In this document: piece after piece, positions 1-7,396 of the stretch
Numbering within the stretch: the first letter of the stretch is position 1
Layout of the letters: each line of letters starts with the position of its first letter
Assembly: GCA_937901435.1 (NCBI GenBank)
Contig: CALGTJ010000773.1
Location: 1 to 13,754 of the forward strand
Source: an uncultured Rhodobacter sp.
GTDB lineage: Bacteria > Pseudomonadota > Alphaproteobacteria > Rhodobacterales > Rhodobacteraceae
Length of the DNA: 13,754 bases
Reading direction: 5' to 3'
The notes under the pieces: model-generated
The model's input: the letters and a program-made list of their open reading frames with translations, nothing else
Databases searched by the model: none
What the model was told of the DNA's origin: nothing
Translations under genes and position numbers: made by a program

Positions 1-39
1 GGAGCCATAGAAATCATCGAAAACGCTTACATGCAGTAG
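1..39 (+). CDS. C-terminal end of an upstream gene, probably YraN (UPF0102), partial
   Basis: The first reading frame is open from base 1 and gives GAIEIIENAYMQ before a TAG stop at 37-39. An ending of the kind 'hydrophobic residues, then I/V-E-N-A-F/Y' is what I remember for YraN (UPF0102), a small endonuclease-like protein of unknown role. From memory, this gene often lies just before gshB in alphaproteobacteria. Only 12 residues are visible, so the call rests on the tail motif plus context. A chance open stretch at the window edge remains possible. Confidence 0.5.
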   Translation, partial: GAIEIIENAYMQ

Positions 40-96
40 AGCCTGACTTGTGCCCGCGGATGCGCTGCGCCATGTAAGAGCGACAGTCGTTTAGCC

Positions 97-101
97 GGAG
101 G
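97..101 (+). promoter_or_regulatory. Shine-Dalgarno site of gshB
   Basis: GGAGG lies 7 nt before the ATG at 109 and fixes the gshB start. The rest of the 69-nt gap (40-108) shows only a weak promoter candidate, TTGTGC at 48-53 with CATGTA at 71-76 (17-nt spacer), which I do not rely on. Confidence 0.7.
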
Positions 102-108
102 TTCTAAA

Positions 109-1050
109 ATGTCACTGCGTGTCGCTTTTCAGATGGATCCGATTCAGTCGGTCAACATCGATGCCGATAGCTCGTTCCGGCTGGCCGAAGAAGCGCAAGC
201 GCGCGGGCACAGTCTGTTCTTTTACACACCGGATAAGCTGGCTTTTCAGGGGGGTAAGATCACGGCACGTGGTCACGCGATGACGGTGCAGAGGGTCAAG
301 GGTGATCATGTTACTCTTGGGCCTGAGGAAGAGGTGGATTTGGCGGATTGGGATGTGGTTTGGCTGCGGCAGGATCCACCGTTCGACATGGGGTACATCA
401 CCACCACTCATCTTCTGGACCGCATCCATCCGAGCGCGCTCGTTGTAAATGATCCATTTTGGGTGCGCAATTATCCTGAAAAACTGCTGGTCTTGGATTT
501 TCCACAGCTGATCCCCCCAACGATGATTGCCCGCGATCTGGCCACGTTGCGCAGTTTCAAAGAGGAGCACGGGGACATCATCCTCAAGCCGCTTTATGGC
601 AACGGCGGGGCCGGTGTGTTTCGCCTCGGTCCGCAGGATCGCAATCTCGCCTCGTTGCACGAGCTTTTCGCCAGCATCAACAGAGAGCCGCTGATTGCGC
701 AGAAATTCCTGCCGGCTGTGTCCAATGGTGACAAACGGGTGATTCTTGTGGATGGAGAGCCGGTAGGCGCGATCAACAGGGTCCCACAACAGGGTGAGAC
801 CCGTTCGAACATGCATGTGGGCGGCAAGGCTGTGAAATCAGAGCTGACCGACCGCGATCTAGAGATCTGTGCAGCCATTGGGCCGCTTTTGCGTGAAAAG
901 GGACAGATTTTCGTCGGCATAGATGTGATTGGCGAGTATCTGACAGAGATCAACGTGACGTCTCCCACGGGGATTCAGGAATTGGAACGATTTGACGGCA
1001 GCAATATTGCCGCCAAAATCTGGGAGGCGATCGAAGCGCGCCGGGCGTGA
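109..1050 (+). CDS. gshB: Glutathione synthase
   Basis: This ATP-grasp enzyme joins gamma-glutamylcysteine and glycine, using ATP, in the last step of glutathione synthesis in the cytoplasm. At 313 residues it matches the usual bacterial GshB length. The N-terminal part carries [16 protein letters not shown] (8-23) and [11 protein letters not shown] (86-96), both typical of GshB. The ATP-grasp part shows [12 protein letters not shown] (160-171), a glycine-rich ATP-binding loop, then GDKRVILV (207-214), NMHVGGK (234-240), and GIDVIG followed by EINVTSPTG (270-288), which supply Mg-ATP ligands in the family. The start is set by a GGAGG site 7 nt upstream. The stop overlaps the GTG start of the next gene by 4 bp (GTGA), so the two are probably co-translated. 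The family call is secure. Confidence 0.97.
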   Translation: MSLRVAFQMDPIQSVNIDADSSFRLAEEAQARGHSLFFYTPDKLAFQGGKITARGHAMTVQRVKGDHVTLGPEEEVDLADWDVVWLRQDPPFDMGYITTTHLLDRIHPSALVVNDPFWVRNYPEKLLVLDFPQLIPPTMIARDLATLRSFKEEHGDIILKPLYGNGGAGVFRLGPQDRNLASLHELFASINREPLIAQKFLPAVSNGDKRVILVDGEPVGAINRVPQQGETRSNMHVGGKAVKSELTDRDLEICAAIGPLLREKGQIFVGIDVIGEYLTEINVTSPTGIQELERFDGSNIAAKIWEAIEARRA

Positions 1051-1958
1051 GTCGTCGTCTGGCCCTGTTTAACCTCCTCGCAAAAGCCCTGTTCAAGCCG
1101 CTGCTGCGCCATCAAAAAAGCATCGCACGCGCAAGGTTTGGGTTCCTTTGGACGACCAGACTCTTGACGCGCCTGCCTGCCCATACTGCGATTATACAGG
1201 ACGCAGTCTTGCCCGGCGAATGGGTCTGGTCCGGAAAGGTCAGGCATCGGGGTGTGATCCTGTATCTGCACGGCGGGGGCTATATCATGGGCAGCCCGCA
1301 AACACACCGGGCCATGGTGGCGCGGTTGTCCCGTCTGTCTGGTTTGCGCGCCTTTGTCCCTGATTACCGGCTTGCGCCAGAGCACCCCTTTCCCGCCGCG
1401 TTGCAGGACGCCCGCGTGGCTTGGGACAGGTTGCTGGCCTTGGGCTATCGCCCCGGCGAGATCGTGATTGGGGGCGACAGCGCAGGTGGTGGGTTGGCCT
1501 TGGCGCTATTGGCGCAGATATGCCAGGCGGGGCACCCTCCGAGGGCGCTGTTTGCCTTTTCGCCTTGGACTGATCTTACGTTATCCGGTGGTTCGATGAC
1601 GGAAAACGCCGAGGCGGACGTGCTTTTCCCTGCGTATCGTGCAGAAGAATTGCGCGACATGATTGTCCCGTCCGAAAAAGCCGCTGATCCTGCTATGTCC
1701 CCGCTTTTTGCCAAATTTCCCTCTTGTCCTTCGGTCTTTATACAATGCTCGCAAAGTGAGATTTTACGGGATGATTCCCTTCGAATGGGCAAGAGATTGC
1801 GCGGTTTTGGGGCTGAGATGACGCTACATTGCCTGCCCGGACGCCCGCATGTGTGGCAGTTGTTCGACCGGCTTTTGCCCGAAGCCAGACAGGCGCTGCG
1901 CGAGACGGCGGCGTTCATTGTGGCAACACTTCCCGCGCCTCGGTCAAGCGATAGCTGA
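1047..1958 (+). CDS. Alpha/beta hydrolase, HSL-type (family IV) esterase
   Basis: This 303-residue predicted serine hydrolase most likely acts on esters. HGGGY (75-79) is the oxyanion-hole motif of the hormone-sensitive-lipase family. GDSAGG (143-148) holds the nucleophile Ser145, SEILRDD (237-243) supplies the likely acid Glu238, and His268 in RPHVW completes the triad. No signal peptide is evident; the N-terminus is basic and amphipathic. It starts with GTG at 1047 inside the end of gshB (4-bp GTGA overlap), so translation is probably coupled. No separate ribosome site is obvious. The substrate cannot be told from sequence, and a link to glutathione chemistry is only suggested by position. 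The last 44 bp overlap the end of comM on the other strand. Confidence 0.9.
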   Translation: MSRRLALFNLLAKALFKPLLRHQKSIARARFGFLWTTRLLTRLPAHTAIIQDAVLPGEWVWSGKVRHRGVILYLHGGGYIMGSPQTHRAMVARLSRLSGLRAFVPDYRLAPEHPFPAALQDARVAWDRLLALGYRPGEIVIGGDSAGGGLALALLAQICQAGHPPRALFAFSPWTDLTLSGGSMTENAEADVLFPAYRAEELRDMIVPSEKAADPAMSPLFAKFPSCPSVFIQCSQSEILRDDSLRMGKRLRGFGAEMTLHCLPGRPHVWQLFDRLLPEARQALRETAAFIVATLPAPRSSDS

Positions 1959-3438
1959 CGGCCTCGGCTACATGAGGGCGACGCACATCCTGCTCGCCCT
2001 CCAGATCGGCAATGGTGCGCGCAACGCGAAGAACGCGGTGGTAGCCACGCGCCGACAGGCCAAACCGCTCTGCCACACGGGTGAGAAGGGCGCGGCCCTC
2101 TGCATCCGGCGTTGCCATGGCGTTAAGGACTGTGCCTTCAGCATCGGCATTGACACGGATGCCGGGGGCGTTCGCGAAACGGTTGGTCTGCACGGTGCGC
2201 GCCTGCGCGACCCGCTGCGCGACGACAACAGAGCTATCCCCCGATTCTGGCAGATCAAGGTCAGTGAAGGCGACAGGCGGCACGTCTATGCGCAGATCGA
2301 AGCGGTCCATAAGTGGGCCGGAAATGCGGCTCATGTAATCTTCGCCACAGACAGGCACACGAGCACAGGCGCGTGCAGGATCGAAAAGATAACCGCATTT
2401 ACAAGGGTTAGCGGCTGCGACCAGCATGAAACGACAGGGGTACTTAACATGCGCATTGGCGCGGGCAATGACGACTTCGCCAGTCTCAATCGGTTGGCGC
2501 AGGGTTTCCAAAACGGCGCGGGGGAATTCGGGGAACTCATCCATGAACAGGACGCCGTTGTGGGCTAAAGAGATCTCGCCCGGTTTCGCACCACGCCCGC
2601 CGCCGACGATGGCAGCGATGGACGCAGTATGATGAGGCTCGCGAAAGGGACGTGTGCGGGAAATGCCACCTTCGTCCAGCAGCCCGGACAGAGAGTGGAT
2701 CATCGAGGTTTCCAGCGCTTCGACGGCTGTTAGGGGCGGCAGGATACCGGGCAGGCGCGCGGCGAGCATGGATTTTCCAGACCCGGGCGTGCCAACCATC
2801 AACACGTGATGACGCCCGGCGGCCGCAATTTCCAGCGCGCGTTTGGCGCGTTCCTGCCCTTTGACATCGCGAAAATCGCGTTGGTTGGCGGGTTGAGTGA
2901 CCTCGCCGGGAGTTGCGGGGGTCAGGATGCGCATTCCGGTGAAATGCTGAATCGCTTCTGCAAGCGAGGCAGGGGCGATAACGGTGGTGGCCCCGACCCA
3001 GGCGGCTTCTGCGCCGCAGGCCTTGGGGCAGAGCAGCGTGCGGTCCTCTTCGGCGGCGGCCATGGCGGCAGGAAGCGCGCCAATCACGGGAACAAGGGTG
3101 CCGTCGAGTGACAATTCCCCAAGAGCCACGGTGCCCTCGATTTCGTCACGCGGCAGAATCTCGATGGCGGCCAGCAAGGCCAGCGCAATCGGCAGATCAA
3201 AGTGAGAGCCTTCTTTTGGCATGTCGGCAGGGGAAAGGTTTACCGTGATCCGCTTTGACGGCAGCGCGATGGACATGGATGTCAGCGCGGCGCGTACTCG
3301 TTCTTTGGCCTCGCTGACCGCCTTGTCGGGCAGGCCAACAAGGGAAAAGCTGGGCAGACCGGGCGAGACGGCGCACTGCACTTCGACAATGCGCGCCTCG
3401 ACACCCTCAAACGCAACCGTATAGGCCCGCGCAACCAT
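1915..3438 (-). CDS. comM: YifB/ComM family Mg-chelatase-like AAA+ ATPase
   Basis: A 507-residue member of the YifB/ComM family. In naturally competent bacteria ComM is a hexameric helicase that helps branch migration of incoming DNA; in other bacteria the role is less clear. The N-terminal ChlI-like domain covers about residues 1-165. Walker A is GTPGSGKS (216-223), Walker B is GVLFMDEF (295-302), and GPLMDRFD (374-381) is the sensor/arginine-finger region. Four cysteines at 346, 348, 358 and 364 form the family's zinc-finger-like insert. The C-terminal helical domain ends with the common EAVSYR tail. The start is supported by GGAG on the minus strand (3446-3449), 7 nt before the ATG. It lies downstream of the glutathione S-transferase gene across a 52-bp gap. 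The call is to family level; competence in this organism is not shown. Confidence 0.95.
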   Translation of the reverse strand: MVARAYTVAFEGVEARIVEVQCAVSPGLPSFSLVGLPDKAVSEAKERVRAALTSMSIALPSKRITVNLSPADMPKEGSHFDLPIALALLAAIEILPRDEIEGTVALGELSLDGTLVPVIGALPAAMAAAEEDRTLLCPKACGAEAAWVGATTVIAPASLAEAIQHFTGMRILTPATPGEVTQPANQRDFRDVKGQERAKRALEIAAAGRHHVLMVGTPGSGKSMLAARLPGILPPLTAVEALETSMIHSLSGLLDEGGISRTRPFREPHHTASIAAIVGGGRGAKPGEISLAHNGVLFMDEFPEFPRAVLETLRQPIETGEVVIARANAHVKYPCRFMLVAAANPCKCGYLFDPARACARVPVCGEDYMSRISGPLMDRFDLRIDVPPVAFTDLDLPESGDSSVVVAQRVAQARTVQTNRFANAPGIRVNADAEGTVLNAMATPDAEGRALLTRVAERFGLSARGYHRVLRVARTIADLEGEQDVRRPHVAEAVSYRLTEAREVLPQ

Positions 3439-3490
3439 GTATTCACTCCGTCACCACCTCATGTTGGTTAACGAAGTGCATGGAATTGGT

Positions 3491-4357
3491 TTAAGATTGG
3501 TAAATGGCCATGAAAGCAGGCCATGCAGCCGGGTCCGGGACGGTTTTGTTGCGACAGAATTCGTTGCAGAATCCAAATATCCGCCCGTCCAGCCGCATAA
3601 AATGCGTCACGGGATCGCCGGAATAGGGGCATTTGGTATTTTCAGAGGGTCCATCGTCAACCCGTTCGGCAAGCATAGGCGAGGGACCGGGCCATGTGCC
3701 TTGGTCATAGTCGCGGGCATACCACGGCAGGTCCGGGCCTTTGATCAGGCTCATCGCGCGCCAGCGACGAAAGGCGGGATCGGCCAGTTGTGTGTGCAAA
3801 TAGGTCTTGGCGAGGCCAGTCAGAGGCAGGCCGTAGCCCGCAAACCGCGCCGCCACAGGGGCAAAAAAGACATCCGCGGCGGAATAGTCGCCACAAAGCC
3901 AAGGCCCCCCGAATTTTTCCAGTGCGTGGGTCCAGACCTGATCGATCCGCGCCACATCCGCCTTGACGGCGTCAGAAGGCATATAGCTGGTATAGGCGCA
4001 GCGCAGGTTCATCGGGCAATCGCTGCGCAGCGCGCCGTAGCCCGAATGCATTTCGGCTGCCAGATTGCGCGCCATCGCACGCGCTGACGGGTCTGCAGGC
4101 CAAATGCCCGCGTCGGGGTGGCGCGAGGCCAGTTCTTCAGCAATGGCGAGGCTATCCCAAACCACGGCACCCTCGGGCGTGATCATGGTGGGCACCGTGC
4201 GCGCGGGGTAGAGCTCGGCCATTTGATCGCCGACGTCCCGGCTGTCAAAGTCTACAAAACGCTGCTTGAACGGCAGCCCGAATTTTTCAAACAAAAGCCA
4301 GCCGCGCAGGCTCCAGCTTGAATAGGCGCGATCGCCGAGGATGAGGGTATAGGTCAT
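3491..4357 (-). CDS. Glutathione S-transferase with a C-terminal Cys-rich module
   Basis: A cytosolic glutathione S-transferase family protein of 288 residues, longer than the usual 200-230. The N-terminal thioredoxin-like domain (about 1-85) has SSWSLRGW (13-20) in the glutathione-contact region, the cis-proline motif VPT (55-57) and WDSLAIAEEL (67-76). The all-helical domain runs from about 90 to 210 and includes GDYSAADVFFAPV (156-168). An extra tail from about 235 to 288 holds CPYSGDPV (243-250), GFC (262-264) and Cys268, with a pattern like small YHS/TRASH metal-binding modules. The ATG at 4357 lacks a strong Shine-Dalgarno match. Substrate and the role of the tail are unknown. It lies between the histidine phosphatase and comM on the same strand, near gshB, which makes its co-substrate. 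Confidence 0.92.
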   Translation of the reverse strand: MTYTLILGDRAYSSWSLRGWLLFEKFGLPFKQRFVDFDSRDVGDQMAELYPARTVPTMITPEGAVVWDSLAIAEELASRHPDAGIWPADPSARAMARNLAAEMHSGYGALRSDCPMNLRCAYTSYMPSDAVKADVARIDQVWTHALEKFGGPWLCGDYSAADVFFAPVAARFAGYGLPLTGLAKTYLHTQLADPAFRRWRAMSLIKGPDLPWYARDYDQGTWPGPSPMLAERVDDGPSENTKCPYSGDPVTHFMRLDGRIFGFCNEFCRNKTVPDPAAWPAFMAIYQS

Positions 4358-4416
4358 AGTGCCAAGGTTATGCCTGTTGTGACATCAAGGATAACGAATG
4401 TTTCGCATGAGTTTCA

Positions 4417-4992
4417 TCACGGAATGTGATTGATTTTGAGGCTCTGCCAGACGTCACTGCGATGGATCTCTGTCACGGACAGATTGTCGATCTTGTTGGC
4501 GAAAGCGTCATAGGCGGTGATATCCAGCGCGCGTTGCACCTGCGTCAGGATCGCGCCGAAATGGGCGACGACGATGATGTTCTGCCCGGTGTGACGGGTC
4601 ACCAGACGATCTACGGCGCGCGAGACCCTCTCGCTGACCTCGTTCCACGTCTCACCTTGCGGTGCGCGCACATCGCCGGGCTGATCCCAAAAAGCGCGGA
4701 TCAGATCGGGGTCGCGGGTTTCTATTTCTGTGTGATGCAGCATCTCCCACGCGCCAAAATGGATCTCTCGCAGGTCCGGATCATGGGGCAGGCGGGTGCG
4801 CGTGCCTGTAATCGCATCGGCCGTGGTCACGCAGCGGATCAGATCAGAGGAAATCACCAGCGCATCCTGTGGCAGGTGATCGGACAGGCGTGCGATTTGA
4901 TCGGTGTCCGACAGATCGGCGGGCAGATCTGTCCATCCGACCATCCCTTTGGCGTGGGTCGGCCCGTGGCGCACGAAATAGAATTGAGTCAT
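4417..4992 (-). CDS. Histidine phosphatase family protein, possible alpha-ribazole phosphatase (CobC-like)
   Basis: A 191-residue member of the phosphoglycerate-mutase-like histidine phosphatases. FVRHGPTH (6-13) carries the phospho-accepting His9, Arg53 lies in the SSDLIRC motif, REIHFGAWE (75-83) is the acid-containing loop, and VVAHFGAI (141-148) holds the second catalytic His144. It starts at the ATG at 4992, which overlaps the cobU stop by 4 bp (ATGA). A longer reading from 5079 would begin inside cobU with a Cys/Arg-rich stretch unlike the family, so I reject it. Coupling to cobU suggests it removes the phosphate from alpha-ribazole phosphate or adenosylcobalamin phosphate in cobalamin synthesis. 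This is inferred from context, since histidine phosphatases are broad in substrate. Confidence 0.88.
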   Translation of the reverse strand: MTQFYFVRHGPTHAKGMVGWTDLPADLSDTDQIARLSDHLPQDALVISSDLIRCVTTADAITGTRTRLPHDPDLREIHFGAWEMLHHTEIETRDPDLIRAFWDQPGDVRAPQGETWNEVSERVSRAVDRLVTRHTGQNIIVVAHFGAILTQVQRALDITAYDAFANKIDNLSVTEIHRSDVWQSLKINHIP

Positions 4993-5522
4993 GTCATCCC
5001 CTCTGGCAGCGCACCTTTCAACACCAGCGGCAAGCCCGCTGCAACAAAGACGGCAAGATCTGCCTGCGCGGCAAGCCAATGATTCAGGCTGCCTTGTTCA
5101 TCGCGAAACCGCCGTGCCAGAGCGTTCTCAGGAACGATGCCAAGGCCCACCTCGTTGGATACGGTCACCACATGACCGGGGCAGGCGTTGATCGCAGCCA
5201 GCAAAGCGTCGCGCGCCGTTGGAATATCGGCGTCCGACAGCATCTGATTGCTCAGCCACATGGTTGCGCAATCCAGCAAGACCACCTCGTCTGACCTCAC
5301 GTCAGTAAAGGCACCGGCTGCGTTCATGGGGGTTTCGATCAGCCTCCACGCGCTGTCGCGCACGTTTTTGTGATCCGCGATACGGGCGCGCATTTCGTCG
5401 TCAAACGCCTGCGCTGTCGCGATATAAACCTTTGGCTTTTCAAAGCGTTCGACCAGTCTTTCGGCAAAGGAGGATTTGCCTGAACGTGTGCCCCCTAATA
5501 CGATCGTTCGCTTTGGCAACAT
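4989..5522 (-). CDS. cobU: Adenosylcobinamide kinase / adenosylcobinamide-phosphate guanylyltransferase
   Basis: This bifunctional cytoplasmic enzyme phosphorylates adenosylcobinamide and then adds GMP, giving adenosylcobinamide-GDP for the nucleotide-loop assembly of vitamin B12. The protein has 177 residues, the usual size. The P-loop GGTRSGKS is at 10-17. His51, in RIADHKNVRDSAW, sits where CobU carries its guanylylated histidine. VLLDCATMWLSN (81-92) and VSNEVGLGIVPENALARRFR (121-140) are family hallmarks. The ATG at 5522 puts the start three residues before the conserved KRTIVLGG strand; a TTG at 5567 would add 15 unlike residues and is less likely. A weak AGAAAG (5531-5536 on the minus strand) lies 8 nt upstream. 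The gene is divergent from rpoH and heads an ATGA-coupled pair with the phosphatase gene. No cobalamin riboswitch fits in the 102-bp gap. Confidence 0.95.
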   Translation of the reverse strand: MLPKRTIVLGGTRSGKSSFAERLVERFEKPKVYIATAQAFDDEMRARIADHKNVRDSAWRLIETPMNAAGAFTDVRSDEVVLLDCATMWLSNQMLSDADIPTARDALLAAINACPGHVVTVSNEVGLGIVPENALARRFRDEQGSLNHWLAAQADLAVFVAAGLPLVLKGALPEGMT

Positions 5523-5537
5523 TTTGTTCACTTTCTG

Positions 5538-5567
5538 TGATCCGCATCCCGACTCTCTGCGTACCAA
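5538..5567 (+). promoter_or_regulatory. Candidate RpoE (ECF sigma)-type promoter of rpoH
   Basis: TGATCC (5538-5543) is followed after 18 nt by TACCAA (5562-5567), about 57 nt before the rpoH ATG. TGATCC is the -35 hexamer known for the Rhodobacter sphaeroides RpoE/ChrR singlet-oxygen response, and rpoHII is a known RpoE target there. The -10 side (TA then a final A) fits only loosely. A given hexamer turns up a few times in a window of this size, so position is the main support. Confidence 0.5.
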
Positions 5568-5612
5568 TTACAACCGAGACACGTAAGGGTCTGCAAACGC
5601 GGATCGGCTAAC

Positions 5613-5617
5613 GGGGG
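5613..5617 (+). promoter_or_regulatory. Shine-Dalgarno site of rpoH
   Basis: GGGGG sits 7 nt before the ATG at 5625 and supports that start rather than the in-frame ATG at codon 16. Confidence 0.5.
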
Positions 5618-5624
5618 CAAAAAG

Positions 5625-6503
5625 ATGGCATTGGACGGAATTTCTGACCAGAGGTTTTCACGCAAAGCGATGAAGGCGGAATTGCTTGACGCAGAGACAG
5701 AGCTGAAACTGGCCTATGCGTGGCGCGATGAGCGCGACGAACAGGCATTGCATCGGTTGATCACCGCCTACATGCGGCTGGCGATCTCGATGGCATCAAA
5801 GTTCAAGCGGTACGGTGCGCCGATGCCGGACCTGATCCAAGAGGCGTCTGTTGGCCTGATGAAAGCGGCTGACAAGTTCGACCCGGATCGTGGCCTGCGC
5901 TTTTCGACTTATGCGGTTTGGTGGATCAAGGCATCCATTCAGGACTATGTGATGCGCAATTGGTCGATGGTGCGCACCGGGTCTACCAGCAGCCAAAAGT
6001 CGTTGTTTTTCAATCTGCGCCGGGTGCAGGCACGGCTTGAACGCGAGGCGGCGGCGACGGGCGACACGTTGGACAAGCACCAGCTACGGCAGATGATTGC
6101 GGTCGAGGTCGGCGTGCCACTGCATGACGTCGAAATGATGGAGGGACGCCTGTCCGGCTCTGATTATTCGCTGAACGTCACGCAGTCTTCTGATGACGAG
6201 GGCCGCGAGTGGATCGAGACGCTGGAAGACACAGCAGAGCAGGCGGAGGCAAAGGTCGAACATCGCCGCGACACCGATAAATTGCGCGAGTGGTTGTTGT
6301 CGGCCATGTCCGAACTGAACGAACGAGAGCGGTTTATTGTGCGCGAACGCAAACTGCGCGACGATGCGAGAACGCTGGAGTGTTTGGGCAACGAGCTTGG
6401 CTTGTCCAAGGAACGTATTCGTCAGCTAGAGGCAGCGGCCTTTGCCAAAATGCGCAAAAGCCTTGAATCCAAGTCTCAGGGCGTGCACGACTTTCTCGTA
6501 TGA
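5625..6503 (+). CDS. rpoH: RNA polymerase heat-shock sigma factor, RpoHII type
   Basis: An alternative sigma-70 family factor of 292 residues that directs RNA polymerase to heat-shock and oxidative-stress promoters. Region 2 covers about 46-115, with MPDLIQEASVGLMKAADKFD (67-86) for core binding and RFSTYAVWWIKASIQDYVMR (92-111) for -10 melting. QKSLFFNLR (124-132) is the RpoH box that marks the heat-shock subgroup. Region 4 (about 222-280) ends in a helix-turn-helix, TLECLGNELGLSKERIRQLE (250-269), for the -35 element. Features such as FSTYAVWW, RNWSMVRTGSTSSQKS and the longer acidic linker match my memory of RpoHII, not RpoHI (LATYAMWW...). In Rhodobacter, RpoHII acts in the singlet-oxygen response. 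The stop overlaps the next start (ATGA). A second rpoH gene probably exists elsewhere in the genome. Confidence 0.95.
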   Translation: MALDGISDQRFSRKAMKAELLDAETELKLAYAWRDERDEQALHRLITAYMRLAISMASKFKRYGAPMPDLIQEASVGLMKAADKFDPDRGLRFSTYAVWWIKASIQDYVMRNWSMVRTGSTSSQKSLFFNLRRVQARLEREAAATGDTLDKHQLRQMIAVEVGVPLHDVEMMEGRLSGSDYSLNVTQSSDDEGREWIETLEDTAEQAEAKVEHRRDTDKLREWLLSAMSELNERERFIVRERKLRDDARTLECLGNELGLSKERIRQLEAAAFAKMRKSLESKSQGVHDFLV

Positions 6504-7324
6504 TGACACGTTTATTAGGTGTTGCCGCGATGACCCTCACGGCAACACTGGCCCACGCCGAGTCCCGCCAGATCAACAGTACAGATTTCTCTGTTTTTCA
6601 GGGGATTGATGTGGTTGTTCTGGGCGAAGTCCATGATAATCCCGCACATCACGCCTATCAGGCGGCTGCCGTCGCTGCGATCCAGCCAAAGGCGCTGGTG
6701 TTCGAAATGATCACCAACGGGCAGGCGTTGCGCATCCGCCCAGAGCATTTGCAGGACGAGGCCACGCTTGAACGCGTTCTGAATTGGGGAGAGAGCGGTT
6801 GGCCCGACTTTGCCATGTATTACCCGGTTTTCACGGCCACCGACGAGCCTGTGATATTCGGGGGTGCTGTCGACCGCGATCTTGTGCGCCAAGCCGTTTT
6901 GGATGGGGCCGCAGTAGTGTTCGGCGCCTCTGCCGATATGTTCAATCTGAACAACAATCTGGATGATGCAGAACAATCCCTGCGCGAAGCGGGCCAGATA
7001 GCGTCCCATTGCGACGCGCTGCCAGAGGCGATGCTGGGTGGTATGGTCGAGGCGCAGCGATTGCGCGATGCCTCTATGGCGCGCGCGGTTGTGGCAGCAC
7101 TGGCAGAAACTGGGGGGCCTGTGGTCTTGATCACCGGAAACGGGCACGCGCGAACGGATTGGGGTGTGCCGCGTGATCTGGCGGTTGCCATGCCTGATCT
7201 GACACTTGTTTCTGTCGCCCAGTTCGAGGAAAGCCCCAGGGGCGCGGTGCCCTATGATTTCTGGCTCAAGACCGCGCCGCACGAGCGTGGTGATCCCTGC
7301 GAAGGCTTTGCCATCAGCAAATGA
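6500..7324 (+). CDS. ChaN-family exported protein (possible haem/iron-related)
   Basis: A 274-residue protein of the ChaN-like (DUF399) family, which belongs to the Tiki/EreA-like fold group. The N-terminus (1-20) is a Sec signal peptide ending AHA, with no lipobox cysteine at the cleavage site, so the protein should be free in the periplasm. Family motifs are LGEVHDNPAHH (41-51), FEM (68-70), GGMVEAQRLRDASMA (180-194) and ITGNGHARTD (211-220). ChaN of Campylobacter binds paired haem groups and is linked to iron uptake, but the role in alphaproteobacteria is not established. Translation starts at the ATG at 6500, overlapping the rpoH stop by 4 bp; the next codon but one at 6503 is also ATG, giving nearly the same protein. 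Coupling to rpoHII suggests production under the same stress signal. Confidence 0.88.
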   Translation: MMTRLLGVAAMTLTATLAHAESRQINSTDFSVFQGIDVVVLGEVHDNPAHHAYQAAAVAAIQPKALVFEMITNGQALRIRPEHLQDEATLERVLNWGESGWPDFAMYYPVFTATDEPVIFGGAVDRDLVRQAVLDGAAVVFGASADMFNLNNNLDDAEQSLREAGQIASHCDALPEAMLGGMVEAQRLRDASMARAVVAALAETGGPVVLITGNGHARTDWGVPRDLAVAMPDLTLVSVAQFEESPRGAVPYDFWLKTAPHERGDPCEGFAISK

Positions 7325-7341
7325 GGTTTTGCGCTAGCCCA

Positions 7342-7370
7342 TTGTCCTCTTGTGATGCGGGGCCTAGAAC
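7342..7370 (+). promoter_or_regulatory. Candidate sigma-70 promoter of coaBC-dut-moeB
   Basis: TTGTCC (7342-7347) and TAGAAC (7365-7370) are separated by 17 nt. Each matches the sigma-70 consensus at four of six bases. They lie in the 72-bp gap after the ChaN gene, about 27 nt before the coaBC ATG. Read-through from rpoH-chaN is equally possible, as no terminator is visible in the gap. Confidence 0.35.
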
Positions 7371-7396
7371 CTAGGGGCAATAAAGAGGGCCTCGGC

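Noticed and set aside
112..816. Open frame (234 codons) on the minus strand
   Set aside because: Antisense to gshB, with no family features; a shadow frame.
4993..5079. Longer N-terminus for the histidine phosphatase
   Set aside because: The added residues are Cys/Arg-rich, lie within cobU, and come before the conserved start region with FVRHG. The ATGA overlap at 4989-4992 gives a better start.
5523..5624. Cobalamin riboswitch upstream of cobU
   Set aside because: The gap is only 102 bp and no B12-box-like stretch could be seen on the minus strand.
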